From NCBI GenBank assembly GCA_011526565.1, contig WYBL01000163.1, positions 124,001-188,000 of the forward strand: DNA of 64,000 nt, given 5' to 3'. Within the stretch, counting starts at the first letter, position 1; the number at the start of each line of letters is the position of its first letter. The stretch is from Acidobacteriota bacterium (lineage in GTDB: Bacteria; Acidobacteriota; Vicinamibacteria; Fen-336). The notes beneath the pieces were generated by a model, which saw only the letters and a program-made list of their open reading frames with translations, was not told where the DNA came from and searched no databases. The position numbers and the translations under genes were made by a program. Positions 8,017 through 16,056 of the stretch are shown piece after piece.

Positions 8017-8751
8017 TCAGGCGCTCGCGGGCAGCAGCAGGGCGTCGACGTCGGCGCGGCCGGGGTCGTAGCCGTTCACCGGGTCGGCGCTGGGCCAGCC
8101 CAGCGCGACGCCGCACAGCAGCTTCCACCCCTCGGGCACGGCGAACTCCCGCTTCAGCGGACCCGCGAACAGCGCGAGCGCGCCCTGGACGCAGCTCCCG
8201 AGCCCGCGGGCGTGGGCTGCCAGCGCCAGCGACTGGAGGAAGAAGCCGGCGTCGAGCGCCGCGTACGGCCCGAGCGCCGCGTGGACGAAGACGAAGACCG
8301 CGCACGGCGCGCCGAAGAACTCGTAGTTGCGCCGCATCTGGCGCTCGCGGGCGGCGCGGTCCTCGCGGGCGATGCCCAGCCGCGCGTAGAGCCCGAACCC
8401 GCAGCGGCGGCGCGCCGCGAGCAGCTCGGGCGGGTACTGCGTGCGCGGGTCGAAGTCGAAGTCGGGCAGCCCGCGCCGCGTCAGCACCGCGCGCAGCCGG
8501 GTGAGCGCCCCGGCGCGCTGCAGCCGGCGCGCCTCGTCGTAGCGGCGCGGCAGCTCGCGGGCGAGGCGGTCGCGGAGGGGACCGGTCGCGATGCCCAGCC
8601 GGTAGGGCTGGGTGTTCGACCAGGAAGGGGCGTGGCGCGCCTCGTCGAGCAGCTCGCGCAGCAGGGCGGGCGGCACCGCCCGCGGCTCGAAGTCGCGGAT
8701 CGAGCGGCGGCCACGCAGCAGCCGTCCGAGGACGGCCGCGTCGGGGCTCAC
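8017..8751 (-). CDS. Nitroreductase-family flavoprotein
   Basis: This is a 244-residue FMN-dependent oxidoreductase. The N-terminal RGRRSIRDFEPRAVP and SWSNTQPYRL segments carry the Arg/Ser/Asn residues that bind FMN phosphate and ribityl groups. LAAHARGLGSCVQGAL and LLCGVALGWPSADPVNGY match the family's C-terminal flavin region. Members reduce nitro groups, quinones or enones with NAD(P)H; the substrate is not predictable. I chose the GTG at 8751 because conserved sequence begins there and it overlaps the queD stop (GTGA). The frame stays open further upstream, but that part is queD read out of frame. Confidence 0.85.
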   Translation of the reverse strand: MSPDAAVLGRLLRGRRSIRDFEPRAVPPALLRELLDEARHAPSWSNTQPYRLGIATGPLRDRLARELPRRYDEARRLQRAGALTRLRAVLTRRGLPDFDFDPRTQYPPELLAARRRCGFGLYARLGIAREDRAARERQMRRNYEFFGAPCAVFVFVHAALGPYAALDAGFFLQSLALAAHARGLGSCVQGALALFAGPLKREFAVPEGWKLLCGVALGWPSADPVNGYDPGRADVDALLLPASA

Positions 8752-9074
8752 ATCTCCGCCCACTTGCCCCGCCCCTCGTAGACGCGGAGGGTGAGCGGGA
8801 ACTCGATCTCCTTGCACAACTCGCCATGGAGCAGCGCGCAGATGTTCTCGACGGACGGGTAGTCGAGAGAGTCGTTCCAGTCGCGATGGTCGTAGCGCTC
8901 CAGCACCGCGCGGGCCTTCTTCTTGAGGTCCGCGAAGTCGACCAGCATGCCGCCCTGCGCCTCGCCCTCGATGACGAGTTCGATCGTGTAGGTGTGGCCG
9001 TGGTTCTGCCCGCACTTCGCGTGGCCGGGCAGGTGGTGGGCGCAGTCGATGGTGAGGGTGACGCCGAGGCGCAT
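8748..9074 (-). CDS. queD: 6-carboxy-5,6,7,8-tetrahydropterin synthase QueD
   Basis: This enzyme converts dihydroneopterin triphosphate to carboxytetrahydropterin, an early step of queuosine/7-deazaguanine synthesis. The 108-residue protein keeps the zinc ligands (AHHL and the two His of NHGHTY), the catalytic Cys of CGQNHGH, the Asp-His pair in YDHRDWND and the Glu near the end (RVYEGRG). The Cys spacing CxxxHGH favours QueD over eukaryotic-type pyruvoyl-tetrahydropterin synthase. The ATG at 9074 lies 9 nt after TATCTT. The stop overlaps the nitroreductase start. No other que genes are in view. Confidence 0.92.
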   Translation of the reverse strand: MRLGVTLTIDCAHHLPGHAKCGQNHGHTYTIELVIEGEAQGGMLVDFADLKKKARAVLERYDHRDWNDSLDYPSVENICALLHGELCKEIEFPLTLRVYEGRGKWAEM

Positions 9075-9083
9075 GTGCGGCTC

Positions 9084-9089
9084 AAGATA
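9084..9089 (-). promoter_or_regulatory. TATCTT -10 box, queD
   Basis: TATCTT ends 9 nt before the queD ATG. A weak TTTGCG lies 17 nt upstream. It drives the queD-nitroreductase-GGDEF run. Confidence 0.5.
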
Positions 9090-9137
9090 CCGCCCCCGGG
9101 CTCCGGCGCAAAGGAGGCGGCCCGCCGCCCGGCCTGC

Positions 9138-9143
9138 TAGGGT
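9138..9143 (+). promoter_or_regulatory. TAGGGT -10 box, SDR gene
   Basis: TAGGGT ends 6 nt before the ATG at 9150, in the 75-bp divergent region shared with queD. Confidence 0.4.
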
Positions 9144-9149
9144 CGGGGC

Positions 9150-10097
9150 ATGGGCCTGGTCGACCGCGCGCTCGACGCCTCGATCCTGTTCTCGTTCGAC
9201 CGCAGCGGCTTCCTGCGCCACGCGGCCCGCTACGGGGCGGGCGACCTGGACGTCGACCTCGCCGGGCGCGTCGCGCTCGTCACCGGCGCCAACTCGGGCC
9301 TCGGCCTGGCCACGGCCCGCGGCCTGCTCGCGCGCGGCGCGCGGGTGGCCTTCGCCTGCCGCGACCGCGGCCGCGGCGCGGCGGCGATCGCCGCGCTGCC
9401 GGCGGCGTGGCGCCGCCGCGCGCGGCTCTTCGACCTGGACGTGGCGAGTCTCGCGGACGTGGACCGCGCCGCCCGCGGCTGGCGCGGGGCGCTCGACGTG
9501 CTGGTCCACAACGCGGGCGTGCTGCCCGCTCGCCGCGAGCTGACCGACGACGGCCTCGAGCGCACGTTCGCGACCCACGTGGCCGGCCCGCTGCGCCTCA
9601 CCCACGCGCTGCGCGGGGCGCTGCGCAGGGCCGCGGCCGCGCGCGTGATCCTGATCAGCTCCGGGGGGATGTACGCGACGAAGCTCTCGGTCGACGACCT
9701 CGACTGGGCGCGGCGACCGTACGACGGGGTCGCCGCCTACGCGCAGACCAAGCGCATGCAGGTCGTGCTCGCCGGCCTGCTCGCACCGCGGCTGGCGGGG
9801 GCCGCGGTGGTCCACGCGATGCACCCGGGCTGGGCGGACACGCCGGCGGTGCGCAGCTCGATCCCCCGCTTCTGGGAGCGGATGCGCGGCCGGCTGCGCG
9901 ACGCGGAACAGGGCGCGGACACGATCCTGTGGCTGGCGATCGCGGCGGCGCCGGGCCGCGACAGCGGCGGCTTCTGGTTCGACCGGCAGCGCGTGGCGGA
10001 GCACCTGCTGCCGTGGACGCGGGAGAACGCGGCGCAGCGCGAGGCGTTCTGGAGCGCGGCCTGCGCCGCCGCTGGCGTGCCCGCAGTCTGGAGCTGA
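9150..10097 (+). CDS. Short-chain dehydrogenase/reductase (DHRS12-like)
   Basis: This is a 315-residue classical SDR. After about 40 leader residues comes the Rossmann nucleotide-binding motif TGANSGLG, then HNAG, an ISSGGMY strand with the catalytic Ser region and the active-site YAQTK (YxxxK). HPGWADTPAV follows the active site, as in DHRS12/retinol-dehydrogenase-like SDRs. The substrate is unknown. The ATG at 9150 is 6 nt after TAGGGT with no Shine-Dalgarno site. The gene ends 11 nt from the convergent epimerase gene. Confidence 0.88.
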   Translation: MGLVDRALDASILFSFDRSGFLRHAARYGAGDLDVDLAGRVALVTGANSGLGLATARGLLARGARVAFACRDRGRGAAAIAALPAAWRRRARLFDLDVASLADVDRAARGWRGALDVLVHNAGVLPARRELTDDGLERTFATHVAGPLRLTHALRGALRRAAAARVILISSGGMYATKLSVDDLDWARRPYDGVAAYAQTKRMQVVLAGLLAPRLAGAAVVHAMHPGWADTPAVRSSIPRFWERMRGRLRDAEQGADTILWLAIAAAPGRDSGGFWFDRQRVAEHLLPWTRENAAQREAFWSAACAAAGVPAVWS

Positions 10098-10108
10098 CCG
10101 GGCGCGCG

Positions 10109-11026
10109 CTACGGTTCGGCGGCGATCGCCGCCTCGATCACGGCGTCGAGCGTTGTCAGGTCCGCGCCCAGCAGCTCCCGCAGCGGCGCCGGGTCGGAGA
10201 TCTCGTCGCACAGCAGGCAGTCGAGCTCGTCCGCGAGCATCCGCGCCCCGCCCCAGCCGCCCGCCCGCGCCTCCGCGAGCGCGCGCTCGACGGGCACCTC
10301 GCGCACGTGCAGAGCGCCGGGCCGCCCCAGGCGCCGCGCGGCCGCCGCGAAGCGCTCGAGGAAGGCGGCGTACGAGACGGGCTCGGGCCCGACCAGGTCG
10401 AACACGTGCGGCACCGCGAACGGTGCCGCTGCCGCGCGCAACACGAGGCGCGCCGCGTCCGCGACGGCGATCGGCTGCATGCGATAGGCCCCGTCCCCGA
10501 CCCGCGTCACGGCGCCGGCCGCCAGCTCGCGCAGCAGCGCCGGCACCAGCTCGCCGCCGGGACCGAAGATGTAGGAGGGACGGAACACGACGGCCTCCAG
10601 CCCCGACTCGAACAGCTCGAGCTCGCAGCGCAGCTTGGAGAGGAAATAGGGGTTGGTGCAGCGCGGGTGCATCCCGTAGCGGGCGACGCCCAGCCCCGAG
10701 AAGAAGACGACGCGGCGCACGCCGGCCTCGCGGGCGGCGGCGATCACCGCGCGGGTGCCGCCGACGTTGACCGCGTCGTAGGTCTGGCCGTGGCGAGGGG
10801 CGCCGATCTGGGCGAGGTGCACGACGGCATCGGCCCCGCCGAAGGCGGACGCCAGCGCGCGGGCCTCCAGGACGTCGAGACGGAACGGCGTCCCGCCGGC
10901 CGCCAGCACGCGAGCCGCCGCTTCGGCAGTGCGGGCGAGCCCCGTGGCTGCGACGCCCGCGTCTGCGGCGGCGCGCAGCACCGCGCGCCCGACGAATCCG
11001 CTCGCCCCGCTGACCGCGATCTTCAT
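10109..11026 (-). CDS. NAD(P)-dependent epimerase/atypical SDR
   Basis: This 305-residue atypical SDR is of the NAD-epimerase/NDUFA9-like type. It opens with the GASGFVG nucleotide-binding loop, followed by a DAVVHLA strand and a VNVGGTRAVIAAAREAGV segment. The usual YxxxK active site appears to be replaced by NPYFLSKLRCE, in which Tyr and Lys are kept with the right spacing (YFLSK). FRPSYIFGPGG follows. It may act on nucleotide sugars or quinone-like substrates; nothing in the context decides. The ATG at 11026 lies 8 nt after TAAGCT and 34 nt past the acyl-CoA hydrolase stop. Confidence 0.82.
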   Translation of the reverse strand: MKIAVSGASGFVGRAVLRAAADAGVAATGLARTAEAAARVLAAGGTPFRLDVLEARALASAFGGADAVVHLAQIGAPRHGQTYDAVNVGGTRAVIAAAREAGVRRVVFFSGLGVARYGMHPRCTNPYFLSKLRCELELFESGLEAVVFRPSYIFGPGGELVPALLRELAAGAVTRVGDGAYRMQPIAVADAARLVLRAAAAPFAVPHVFDLVGPEPVSYAAFLERFAAAARRLGRPGALHVREVPVERALAEARAGGWGGARMLADELDCLLCDEISDPAPLRELLGADLTTLDAVIEAAIAAEP

Positions 11027-11034
11027 CGCGCAGC

Positions 11035-11040
11035 AGCTTA
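11035..11040 (-). promoter_or_regulatory. TAAGCT -10 box, epimerase gene
   Basis: TAAGCT ends 8 nt before the ATG at 11026, in the 34-nt gap after the acyl-CoA hydrolase gene. Confidence 0.4.
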
Positions 11041-11060
11041 CGGCGCCGCGGCGCGCGCCG

Positions 11061-12359
11061 CTACGGCAGCAGCCTGCGCTCCTTCGCCGCCCGCTCCAGC
11101 TCGTCGCGGAAGCGGGGGTCGGCGATGCGGATCAGCAGCTCCGCGCGCTCGCGCAGGTTGCGGCCGAACAGGTTGACGGCGCCGTGCTCGGTCACCACCC
11201 AGTGCACGTCGCCGCGGCTGGTGACGACGCCGGCCCCCTCCTTCAGGGTGGGCACGATGCGCGACATCGCGCCGCCTTTCGCGGTCGCCGGCAGTGCGAT
11301 CACCGGCCGCCCGCCCTGCGAGCGGGCGGCGCCGCGGATGAAGTCGACCTGGCCGCCGAAGCCCGAGTAGATGTAGGGCCCGATCGAGTCGGAGCAGACC
11401 TGGCCGGTCAGGTCCACCTCGAGCGCCGAGTTGATCGCGACCAGGTTGGCGTTGCGGCCGACGACCTCGGGGTCGTTGCAGTAGTCGACCGGGTGGGCCT
11501 CGATCAGCGGGTTGTTGTCGACGAAGTCGTAGAGCCCCTCGGAGCCGAGCGCGAAGGTGACGATCACCTTGCCGGGATGCAGCGTCTTGCGGGTGCCCGT
11601 GACCAGCCCCCGCTCGACCGCGCGCATCGCCCCGTCCGAGAACATCTCGGTGTGGATGCCGAGCTCGAGGTCGCCGTCGAGCGACTCGTAGACCGAGTCG
11701 GGGATGCCGCCGATGCCCATCTGCAGCGTGGCCCCGCGCGGGATCAGCGGCACGATGTGGCTGGCGATGCCGCGCTCGACGTCACTGGCCGGGCGCGGGC
11801 TGAGGGTCGGCAACGCGCGGGTGTCCTCGACGATCGCCTCCACCCGCGAGACGTGGATGAAGCAGTCGCCGAGGATGCGGGGCATCTTCTCGTTGACCTG
11901 GACGACGACGTGCTTCGCCTTCTGGCAGGCCGCCATCGAGGCCAGCACCTCGACGCCGAGGCTCATGAAGCCGTGCTCGTCCGGCGGCGAGACCTGCAGC
12001 AGCGCGACGTCGAGCGGGATGATCCCCTCCTTGTACAGGCGCGGGATCTGGTGCAGGAACACCGGCACGTAGTCGGCGCGGCCTTCGTTGACCGCCGCGC
12101 GGTCGGCGGGCCCCACGAACTGCGAGTTGTGGCGGAAGTGGCCTTCCATGCCGGGCGCCGAGAGCGGGTCGTTGCCGAGCAGCAGCAGGTGGTTGAGCTG
12201 GACGTTCTGGAGCTCGTCGCGGCGGGCGGCCAGCGCGTCCACCAGCGCCTGCGGCACCGCGGCGTTGCCGCCGTAGAACACCCGGTCACCGCTCTTCACG
12301 CACGAGACGGCTTCGGCCGCGCTCTTGCGCTTGCGGCGGTAGTCGTCGAGCCAGCTCAT
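11061..12359 (-). CDS. Acetyl-CoA hydrolase / 4-hydroxybutyrate CoA-transferase family
   Basis: This 432-residue enzyme moves CoA between carboxylic acids or hydrolyses acyl-CoA through a glutamyl-CoA thioester. The N-terminal MSWLDDYRRK and SGDRVFYGGN segments and the Gly-rich MGIGGIPDSV match family I/class III CoA-transferases. The catalytic Glu is in LGSEGLYDFVDNNP. ATAKGGAMSRIVP and VVTEHGAVNLFGR are C-terminal family motifs. The ATG at 12359 overlaps the stop of the alanine-dehydrogenase-like gene (ATGA), so the two are co-translated. Together with the upstream deacylase they suggest amino-acid or acyl-group catabolism. The substrate acid (acetate, propionate or 4-hydroxybutyrate) is not resolved. 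Confidence 0.88.
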   Translation of the reverse strand: MSWLDDYRRKRKSAAEAVSCVKSGDRVFYGGNAAVPQALVDALAARRDELQNVQLNHLLLLGNDPLSAPGMEGHFRHNSQFVGPADRAAVNEGRADYVPVFLHQIPRLYKEGIIPLDVALLQVSPPDEHGFMSLGVEVLASMAACQKAKHVVVQVNEKMPRILGDCFIHVSRVEAIVEDTRALPTLSPRPASDVERGIASHIVPLIPRGATLQMGIGGIPDSVYESLDGDLELGIHTEMFSDGAMRAVERGLVTGTRKTLHPGKVIVTFALGSEGLYDFVDNNPLIEAHPVDYCNDPEVVGRNANLVAINSALEVDLTGQVCSDSIGPYIYSGFGGQVDFIRGAARSQGGRPVIALPATAKGGAMSRIVPTLKEGAGVVTSRGDVHWVVTEHGAVNLFGRNLRERAELLIRIADPRFRDELERAAKERRLLP

Positions 12360-13483
12360 CGCGCGGCCTCCTCGAGCAGCGCCGGCAGCGAGGCCGCGGG
12401 CGACCCCAGCGACTCGGCCAGCGCGGCGTTGACCAGCCGCCCGCCGTAGAAGCAGGCGCCGCTGGCGAGGCCCGGGTCGCGCAGCGCGACGGCGGGGCCG
12501 TGGTCCGCGATCGAGGCGACGAAGCCGGCGACCGCGTCGGCCAGCGCGATCGAGGCGGTGCGCGCGATCGCCGAGGTCATGTTGGGCACGCAGTAGTGGA
12601 CGACGTCGTGGACCACGAACACCGGGTCGTGGAGGTCGGTCGGGCGGCTGGTCTCGACGCAGCCGCCCTGGTCGATCGACAGGTCGAGGATCACGCTGCC
12701 GGGGCGCATGCCCCGGACCATGTCGGTCGTGACCAGGAACGGCGCGCGGGCGCCGGGGATCAGCACCGCGCCGATCACCACGTCGCACACGGCCGTGTAG
12801 CGCTGCAGCCGGGCGCGGGTGGCGGGCTCGGCCGTGACCTGGGGCCCGAGCCGCCGGGTCAGCTCGCGCAACTTGGTCTCGTCGTCGTCGAGCACGAACA
12901 CCTGGGCGCCCAGCGAGAGCGCCCGCGCGGCCGCCGTGCGGCCGACCGTGCCGGCGCCGAGGATCAGCACCTTGGCGGGCGCGATGCCGGGAACCCCGCC
13001 GAGCAGGATGCCGCGGCCGCTGTTCTGGGTCTGCAGGTACTGGCCGGCGACCAGCACCGCCAGCTCGCCGGCGACCTGGCTGAAGGCCGAGAGGATCGGC
13101 CGGTGGCCGGTCTCGTCCTGGATCAGCTCGTAGGCGATCGCCGTGATCTGCCGCTCGCGGAGTTGCTCGATCGACTTCGCAGGCGCCACCGCGAGGTGGT
13201 GGAAGCCGAGCAGCACGGCACCGGGGCGCAGTTGCTCGAGGTCGCCCGGCGGCACCAGGCCCACGGAGCAAACGACGTCGGCCCGGCCCAGCGCCTCGTG
13301 GCGGCTGTAGGCGATGCGGGCGCCCGAAGCCTCGTACTCCTGGTCCGGGAAGTGGGCGGCCTCGCCGGCGCCGCGCTCGAAGATCACCGTGTGGCCACGG
13401 CCGACCAGCGCCCCGGCGGCGCGCGGGGTGAGCCCGACCCGCCGCTCCTGGCGACCGACTTCCCTGGGAATGCTGATGTGCAT
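12356..13483 (-). CDS. Alanine-dehydrogenase-like protein lacking the substrate lysine
   Basis: This 375-residue protein aligns over its whole length with NAD-dependent L-alanine dehydrogenase (Ald). It keeps Arg15 in ERRVGLTP, His96 in GFHHLA, the SQVAGE segment, the GAGTVGR dinucleotide loop and the DLSIDQGGC active-site Asp region. The conserved KVKEP motif, whose second Lys (Lys75 of M. tuberculosis Ald) binds the pyruvate carboxylate, is replaced without a gap by SVGLV, giving Gly75. The NAD site looks intact, so the protein may oxidise another substrate or have a regulatory role. The ATG at 13483 has a GGAGG site 6 nt upstream. It overlaps the acyl-CoA hydrolase gene by 4 nt. Confidence 0.85.
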   Translation of the reverse strand: MHISIPREVGRQERRVGLTPRAAGALVGRGHTVIFERGAGEAAHFPDQEYEASGARIAYSRHEALGRADVVCSVGLVPPGDLEQLRPGAVLLGFHHLAVAPAKSIEQLRERQITAIAYELIQDETGHRPILSAFSQVAGELAVLVAGQYLQTQNSGRGILLGGVPGIAPAKVLILGAGTVGRTAAARALSLGAQVFVLDDDETKLRELTRRLGPQVTAEPATRARLQRYTAVCDVVIGAVLIPGARAPFLVTTDMVRGMRPGSVILDLSIDQGGCVETSRPTDLHDPVFVVHDVVHYCVPNMTSAIARTASIALADAVAGFVASIADHGPAVALRDPGLASGACFYGGRLVNAALAESLGSPAASLPALLEEAAR

Positions 13484-13552
13484 CCGCTACCTCCGTCGGG
13501 GGAGGGTTTGCAGCAGTCGTGCCCGACCTGCCGCCGCAGATCCTGCGCCCGG

Positions 13553-15220
13553 CTAGCGGGAGACGCCGCGGCGGAGGGCCCGGCCTGGCGTCGCGCCCGT
13601 CGGCTCGCCGTCGCGCAACACTGCGACCCCGTTGACGAAAACGTCGCGCACGCCCACGGCGTACTGGTGCGGCTGCTCGAACGTGGCGCGGTCGGCGATC
13701 GTCGCCGGATCGAACACCACGAGATCGGCGAGGGCCCCCTCCCGGAGCTCCCCGCGATCGCGCAGGCCGAAGTTGCGCGCCGGGAGCCCGGTCAGGCGAC
13801 GGATCGCGTCGGCGAGCGTCAGCCGCTTCTCGTCGCGCACGTAGCGGCCGAGCAGCCGCGCGAAGTTGCCGTAGGCGCGCGGGTGCTGGCTCGACTTCAG
13901 GAACGCCCCCTCGGCCGCCATCGCCCCGGCGTCCGAGCCGAACGAGACCCACGGCAGCGCGAGCTGACGGGCGACGTTCTCTTCGCTCATCAGGAAGAAC
14001 ACCACGCCGATCCGCGAGCCGTCCTCCTTCGTCAGCGCCAGGATCGTCTCCTCCGGCGTCAGGCCGCGCTCCGCGGCGACCGCGGCCAGGGTGCGGCCGG
14101 TCAGCGGCTTCAGCGCCTCGCTGCGGAAGCCGACCAGCAGGATGCGCTCGGCGCTGCCGGCGGCCAGGCACAGGTTCTCGAAGCCGAGGCCCGGGGTGCG
14201 CATCTCGCGCAGGATGCGCTCGCGCAGCGCGGGCTCGGCCGCCCGCGCGTGGAAGCCCTCCCAGCCGCCGTCGAGCGCCCAGCGCGGCACGCAGGCGTCG
14301 AAGCCGGTGGCGCCGGCCGTGTAGTTGTACATGTTGGCGCTCACGTCCTGGCCGGCGGCGCGAGCGGCCTCGACCTTCGCGATCGCCGCCTCGAGCTTGC
14401 CCCAGTTGTCGCGCCCGGCCGCCTTCAGGTGCCAGATCTCGGCGCCGACGCCGGCCTCGCGGCCGATCCGGATCAGCTCGTCGACCGCCTCCAGGAAACG
14501 GTCGCCTTCGCTGCGCAGGTGCGAGAGGTAGCGGCCGCCGAACGGCGCCACCGCGCGGGCCAGCGCGATCAGCTCTTCCGAGGAGGCGTACGAGTCGGGC
14601 GCGTAGATCAGCGACGAGCCGATGCCGAGCGCGCCCAGCTCCATCTCGCGGCGCACCAGTTCCTGCATCCGCGCCAGCTCCTCGGGCGTGGCCGCGCGCT
14701 CGGCGAGCCCGATCACGTGCTCGCGCACGGTGCCGGCGCCGACGAACGAGGCCACGTTGACCGCGACCCCGCGACGCTCGAGGTGTTCGAGGTACTCGCG
14801 CAGCGTCGTCCACGCGACCTCGTAGCGCAGGTCGCCCTGGCCCTCGCGCATCGCGCGCTTCATCGCCTCGTTCAGCGGGCCCATCGACGAGCCTTCGCCG
14901 AAGACCTCGGTGGTCACTCCCTGCTTCACGTCCGACAGCGCGCGGCCGTCGACGAGCAGGGGCTCGGTGGCCCACGACAGCACGTTGACGAAGCCGGGCG
15001 CCACGGCCAAGCCCCGGGCGTCGACGACCAGGCGCGCGGGCGCCTCGCCCAGCTCGCCCACTGCGGCCACGCGGTCGCCGCGCAGGCCGACGTCGGCGAT
15101 GCGGCCCGGCGCGCCGCTGCCGTCGTAGACGGTGCCGCCGCGGATCACGACGTCGTACGGCGCGGCGGCAGGCGGAGCGGTGGCGAGCAGGGCGGCGACG
15201 GCGACGAGCGCGGCGGGCAT
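13553..15220 (-). CDS. Exported D-aminoacylase-like amidohydrolase
   Basis: This 555-residue amidohydrolase-superfamily protein resembles N-acyl-D-amino-acid deacylases. It has an N-terminal signal peptide (about residues 1-20, ending in APPAAA). A beta-sandwich start (VIRGGTVYDGSG) is followed by the barrel. The first metal motif, normally HxH after APGF, reads APGFVNVLSWA, and the bridging Cys region reads FGEGSSMGP. Later ligands remain: His in YLSHLRSEG, His in IWHLKAAG and Asp in FGSDAGAM. A subfamily with this loss exists, so metal content and activity may differ. The ATG at 15220 has GGGAGG 4 nt upstream. It lies 69 nt ahead of the alanine-dehydrogenase-like gene and probably begins that operon. 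Confidence 0.85.
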   Translation of the reverse strand: MPAALVAVAALLATAPPAAAPYDVVIRGGTVYDGSGAPGRIADVGLRGDRVAAVGELGEAPARLVVDARGLAVAPGFVNVLSWATEPLLVDGRALSDVKQGVTTEVFGEGSSMGPLNEAMKRAMREGQGDLRYEVAWTTLREYLEHLERRGVAVNVASFVGAGTVREHVIGLAERAATPEELARMQELVRREMELGALGIGSSLIYAPDSYASSEELIALARAVAPFGGRYLSHLRSEGDRFLEAVDELIRIGREAGVGAEIWHLKAAGRDNWGKLEAAIAKVEAARAAGQDVSANMYNYTAGATGFDACVPRWALDGGWEGFHARAAEPALRERILREMRTPGLGFENLCLAAGSAERILLVGFRSEALKPLTGRTLAAVAAERGLTPEETILALTKEDGSRIGVVFFLMSEENVARQLALPWVSFGSDAGAMAAEGAFLKSSQHPRAYGNFARLLGRYVRDEKRLTLADAIRRLTGLPARNFGLRDRGELREGALADLVVFDPATIADRATFEQPHQYAVGVRDVFVNGVAVLRDGEPTGATPGRALRRGVSR

Positions 15221-15247
15221 GGGGCCTCCCGGGGGCGAGGAGCGGCG

Positions 15248-15253
15248 ATTATG
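15248..15253 (-). promoter_or_regulatory. CATAAT -10 box, amidohydrolase operon
   Basis: CATAAT (5 of 6 consensus) on the minus strand lies 27 nt before the ATG at 15220, leaving room for the GGGAGG site. It lies in the 68-bp divergent region with the FKBP gene. Confidence 0.45.
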
Positions 15254-15272
15254 GGGCCACAGGAGCCGCTGC

Positions 15273-15278
15273 TATCCT
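15273..15278 (+). promoter_or_regulatory. TATCCT -10 box, FKBP gene
   Basis: TATCCT ends 10 nt before the ATG at 15289, with a C-rich stretch and no Shine-Dalgarno site between. Confidence 0.45.
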
Positions 15279-15288
15279 CCCCGCCCCT

Positions 15289-16005
15289 ATGCTCACGATC
15301 CGCCGCACCCTTCCGTTCGCCCTCGTCCTCGCCGTCGCGGGCTGCCAGCAGAAGCCCGCGGAGCCGGCCGCGCCGCAGCTCCAGACCGACGACCAGAAGA
15401 CGCTCTACACCGTCGGCCAGATGGTCGGCCGCAACCTCGCCCCTTTCAAGCTCACCCCCGAAGAGATGGCGATCGTCAAGGCCGGCATCGACGACGCCCT
15501 CGCCGGCAGGCCCGCCGCGGTACCGATCGAGCAGTACGGGCCGCGAATCCAGCAGTTCCTCCAGCAGCGGGCGGCGAGCGCCCAGGCCGACCCGCAGAAG
15601 CAGGCCGCGCTCGACGAGCAGAAGAAGAAGGGGGCTGCGTTCCAGCAGTCCGCTGCGGCGGAACCCGGGGCCCGGGTGTTGCCGGCCGGCACGATCATCC
15701 GCACGCTCGTCGCCGGCACCGGCGCCAAGCCCTCCGGTCCCGGCGCCACGGTGAAGGTTCACTACCGCGGAACCCTGATCGACGGCAAGGAGTTCGACTC
15801 CTCGATCGCCCGCGGCGAGCCCACCGAGTTCCGACTGGACGGGGTGATCCCGTGCTGGACGGAAGGCGTCGGCGTGATGCAGGTCGGGGAGAAGGCGCGG
15901 CTCGTGTGCCCGCCCGATCGCGCCTACGGCGAGCGCGGCGCCGGCGCCGACATCCCGCCCGGCGCCACGCTCGTCTTCGAAGTGGAGCTGCTGGGCGTCA
16001 AGTGA
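15289..16005 (+). CDS. FKBP-type peptidyl-prolyl isomerase lipoprotein (FkpA/Mip-like)
   Basis: This 238-residue periplasmic folding catalyst isomerises X-Pro bonds. The signal peptide ends in a lipobox (LAVAGC), so the protein is lipid-anchored. A helical dimerisation arm (about residues 30-120), as in FkpA and Mip, starts with YTVGQMVGRNLAPF and is rich in Gln and Ala. The C-terminal FKBP domain (about 125-238) keeps VKVHYRGTLIDGKEFDSS, the VIPCWTEGV strand and the YGERGAG loop. The ATG at 15289 is 10 nt after TATCCT. The gene is monocistronic. Confidence 0.93.
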   Translation: MLTIRRTLPFALVLAVAGCQQKPAEPAAPQLQTDDQKTLYTVGQMVGRNLAPFKLTPEEMAIVKAGIDDALAGRPAAVPIEQYGPRIQQFLQQRAASAQADPQKQAALDEQKKKGAAFQQSAAAEPGARVLPAGTIIRTLVAGTGAKPSGPGATVKVHYRGTLIDGKEFDSSIARGEPTEFRLDGVIPCWTEGVGVMQVGEKARLVCPPDRAYGERGAGADIPPGATLVFEVELLGVK

Positions 16006-16041
16006 CGTTGCCGTGACGGCGGCGGCCGCCCCGCGGGACGA

Positions 16042-16047
16042 TAGAAT
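16042..16047 (+). promoter_or_regulatory. TAGAAT -10 box, translocase-HEAT-cNMP gene
   Basis: TAGAAT ends 9 nt before the TTG at 16057. The match supports that TTG as the start. Confidence 0.5.
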
Positions 16048-16056
16048 CCACCCCGC

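Noticed and set aside
4633-8781. Long plus-strand open frame opposite the glycosyltransferase and GGDEF genes
   Set aside because: Composition is low-complexity Arg/Gln/Glu/Gly with no family features, whereas the minus-strand genes have clear motifs.
8752-9015. N-terminal extension of the nitroreductase
   Set aside because: The extra 88 residues are queD read in another frame; conserved flavoprotein sequence begins at the GTG at 8751.
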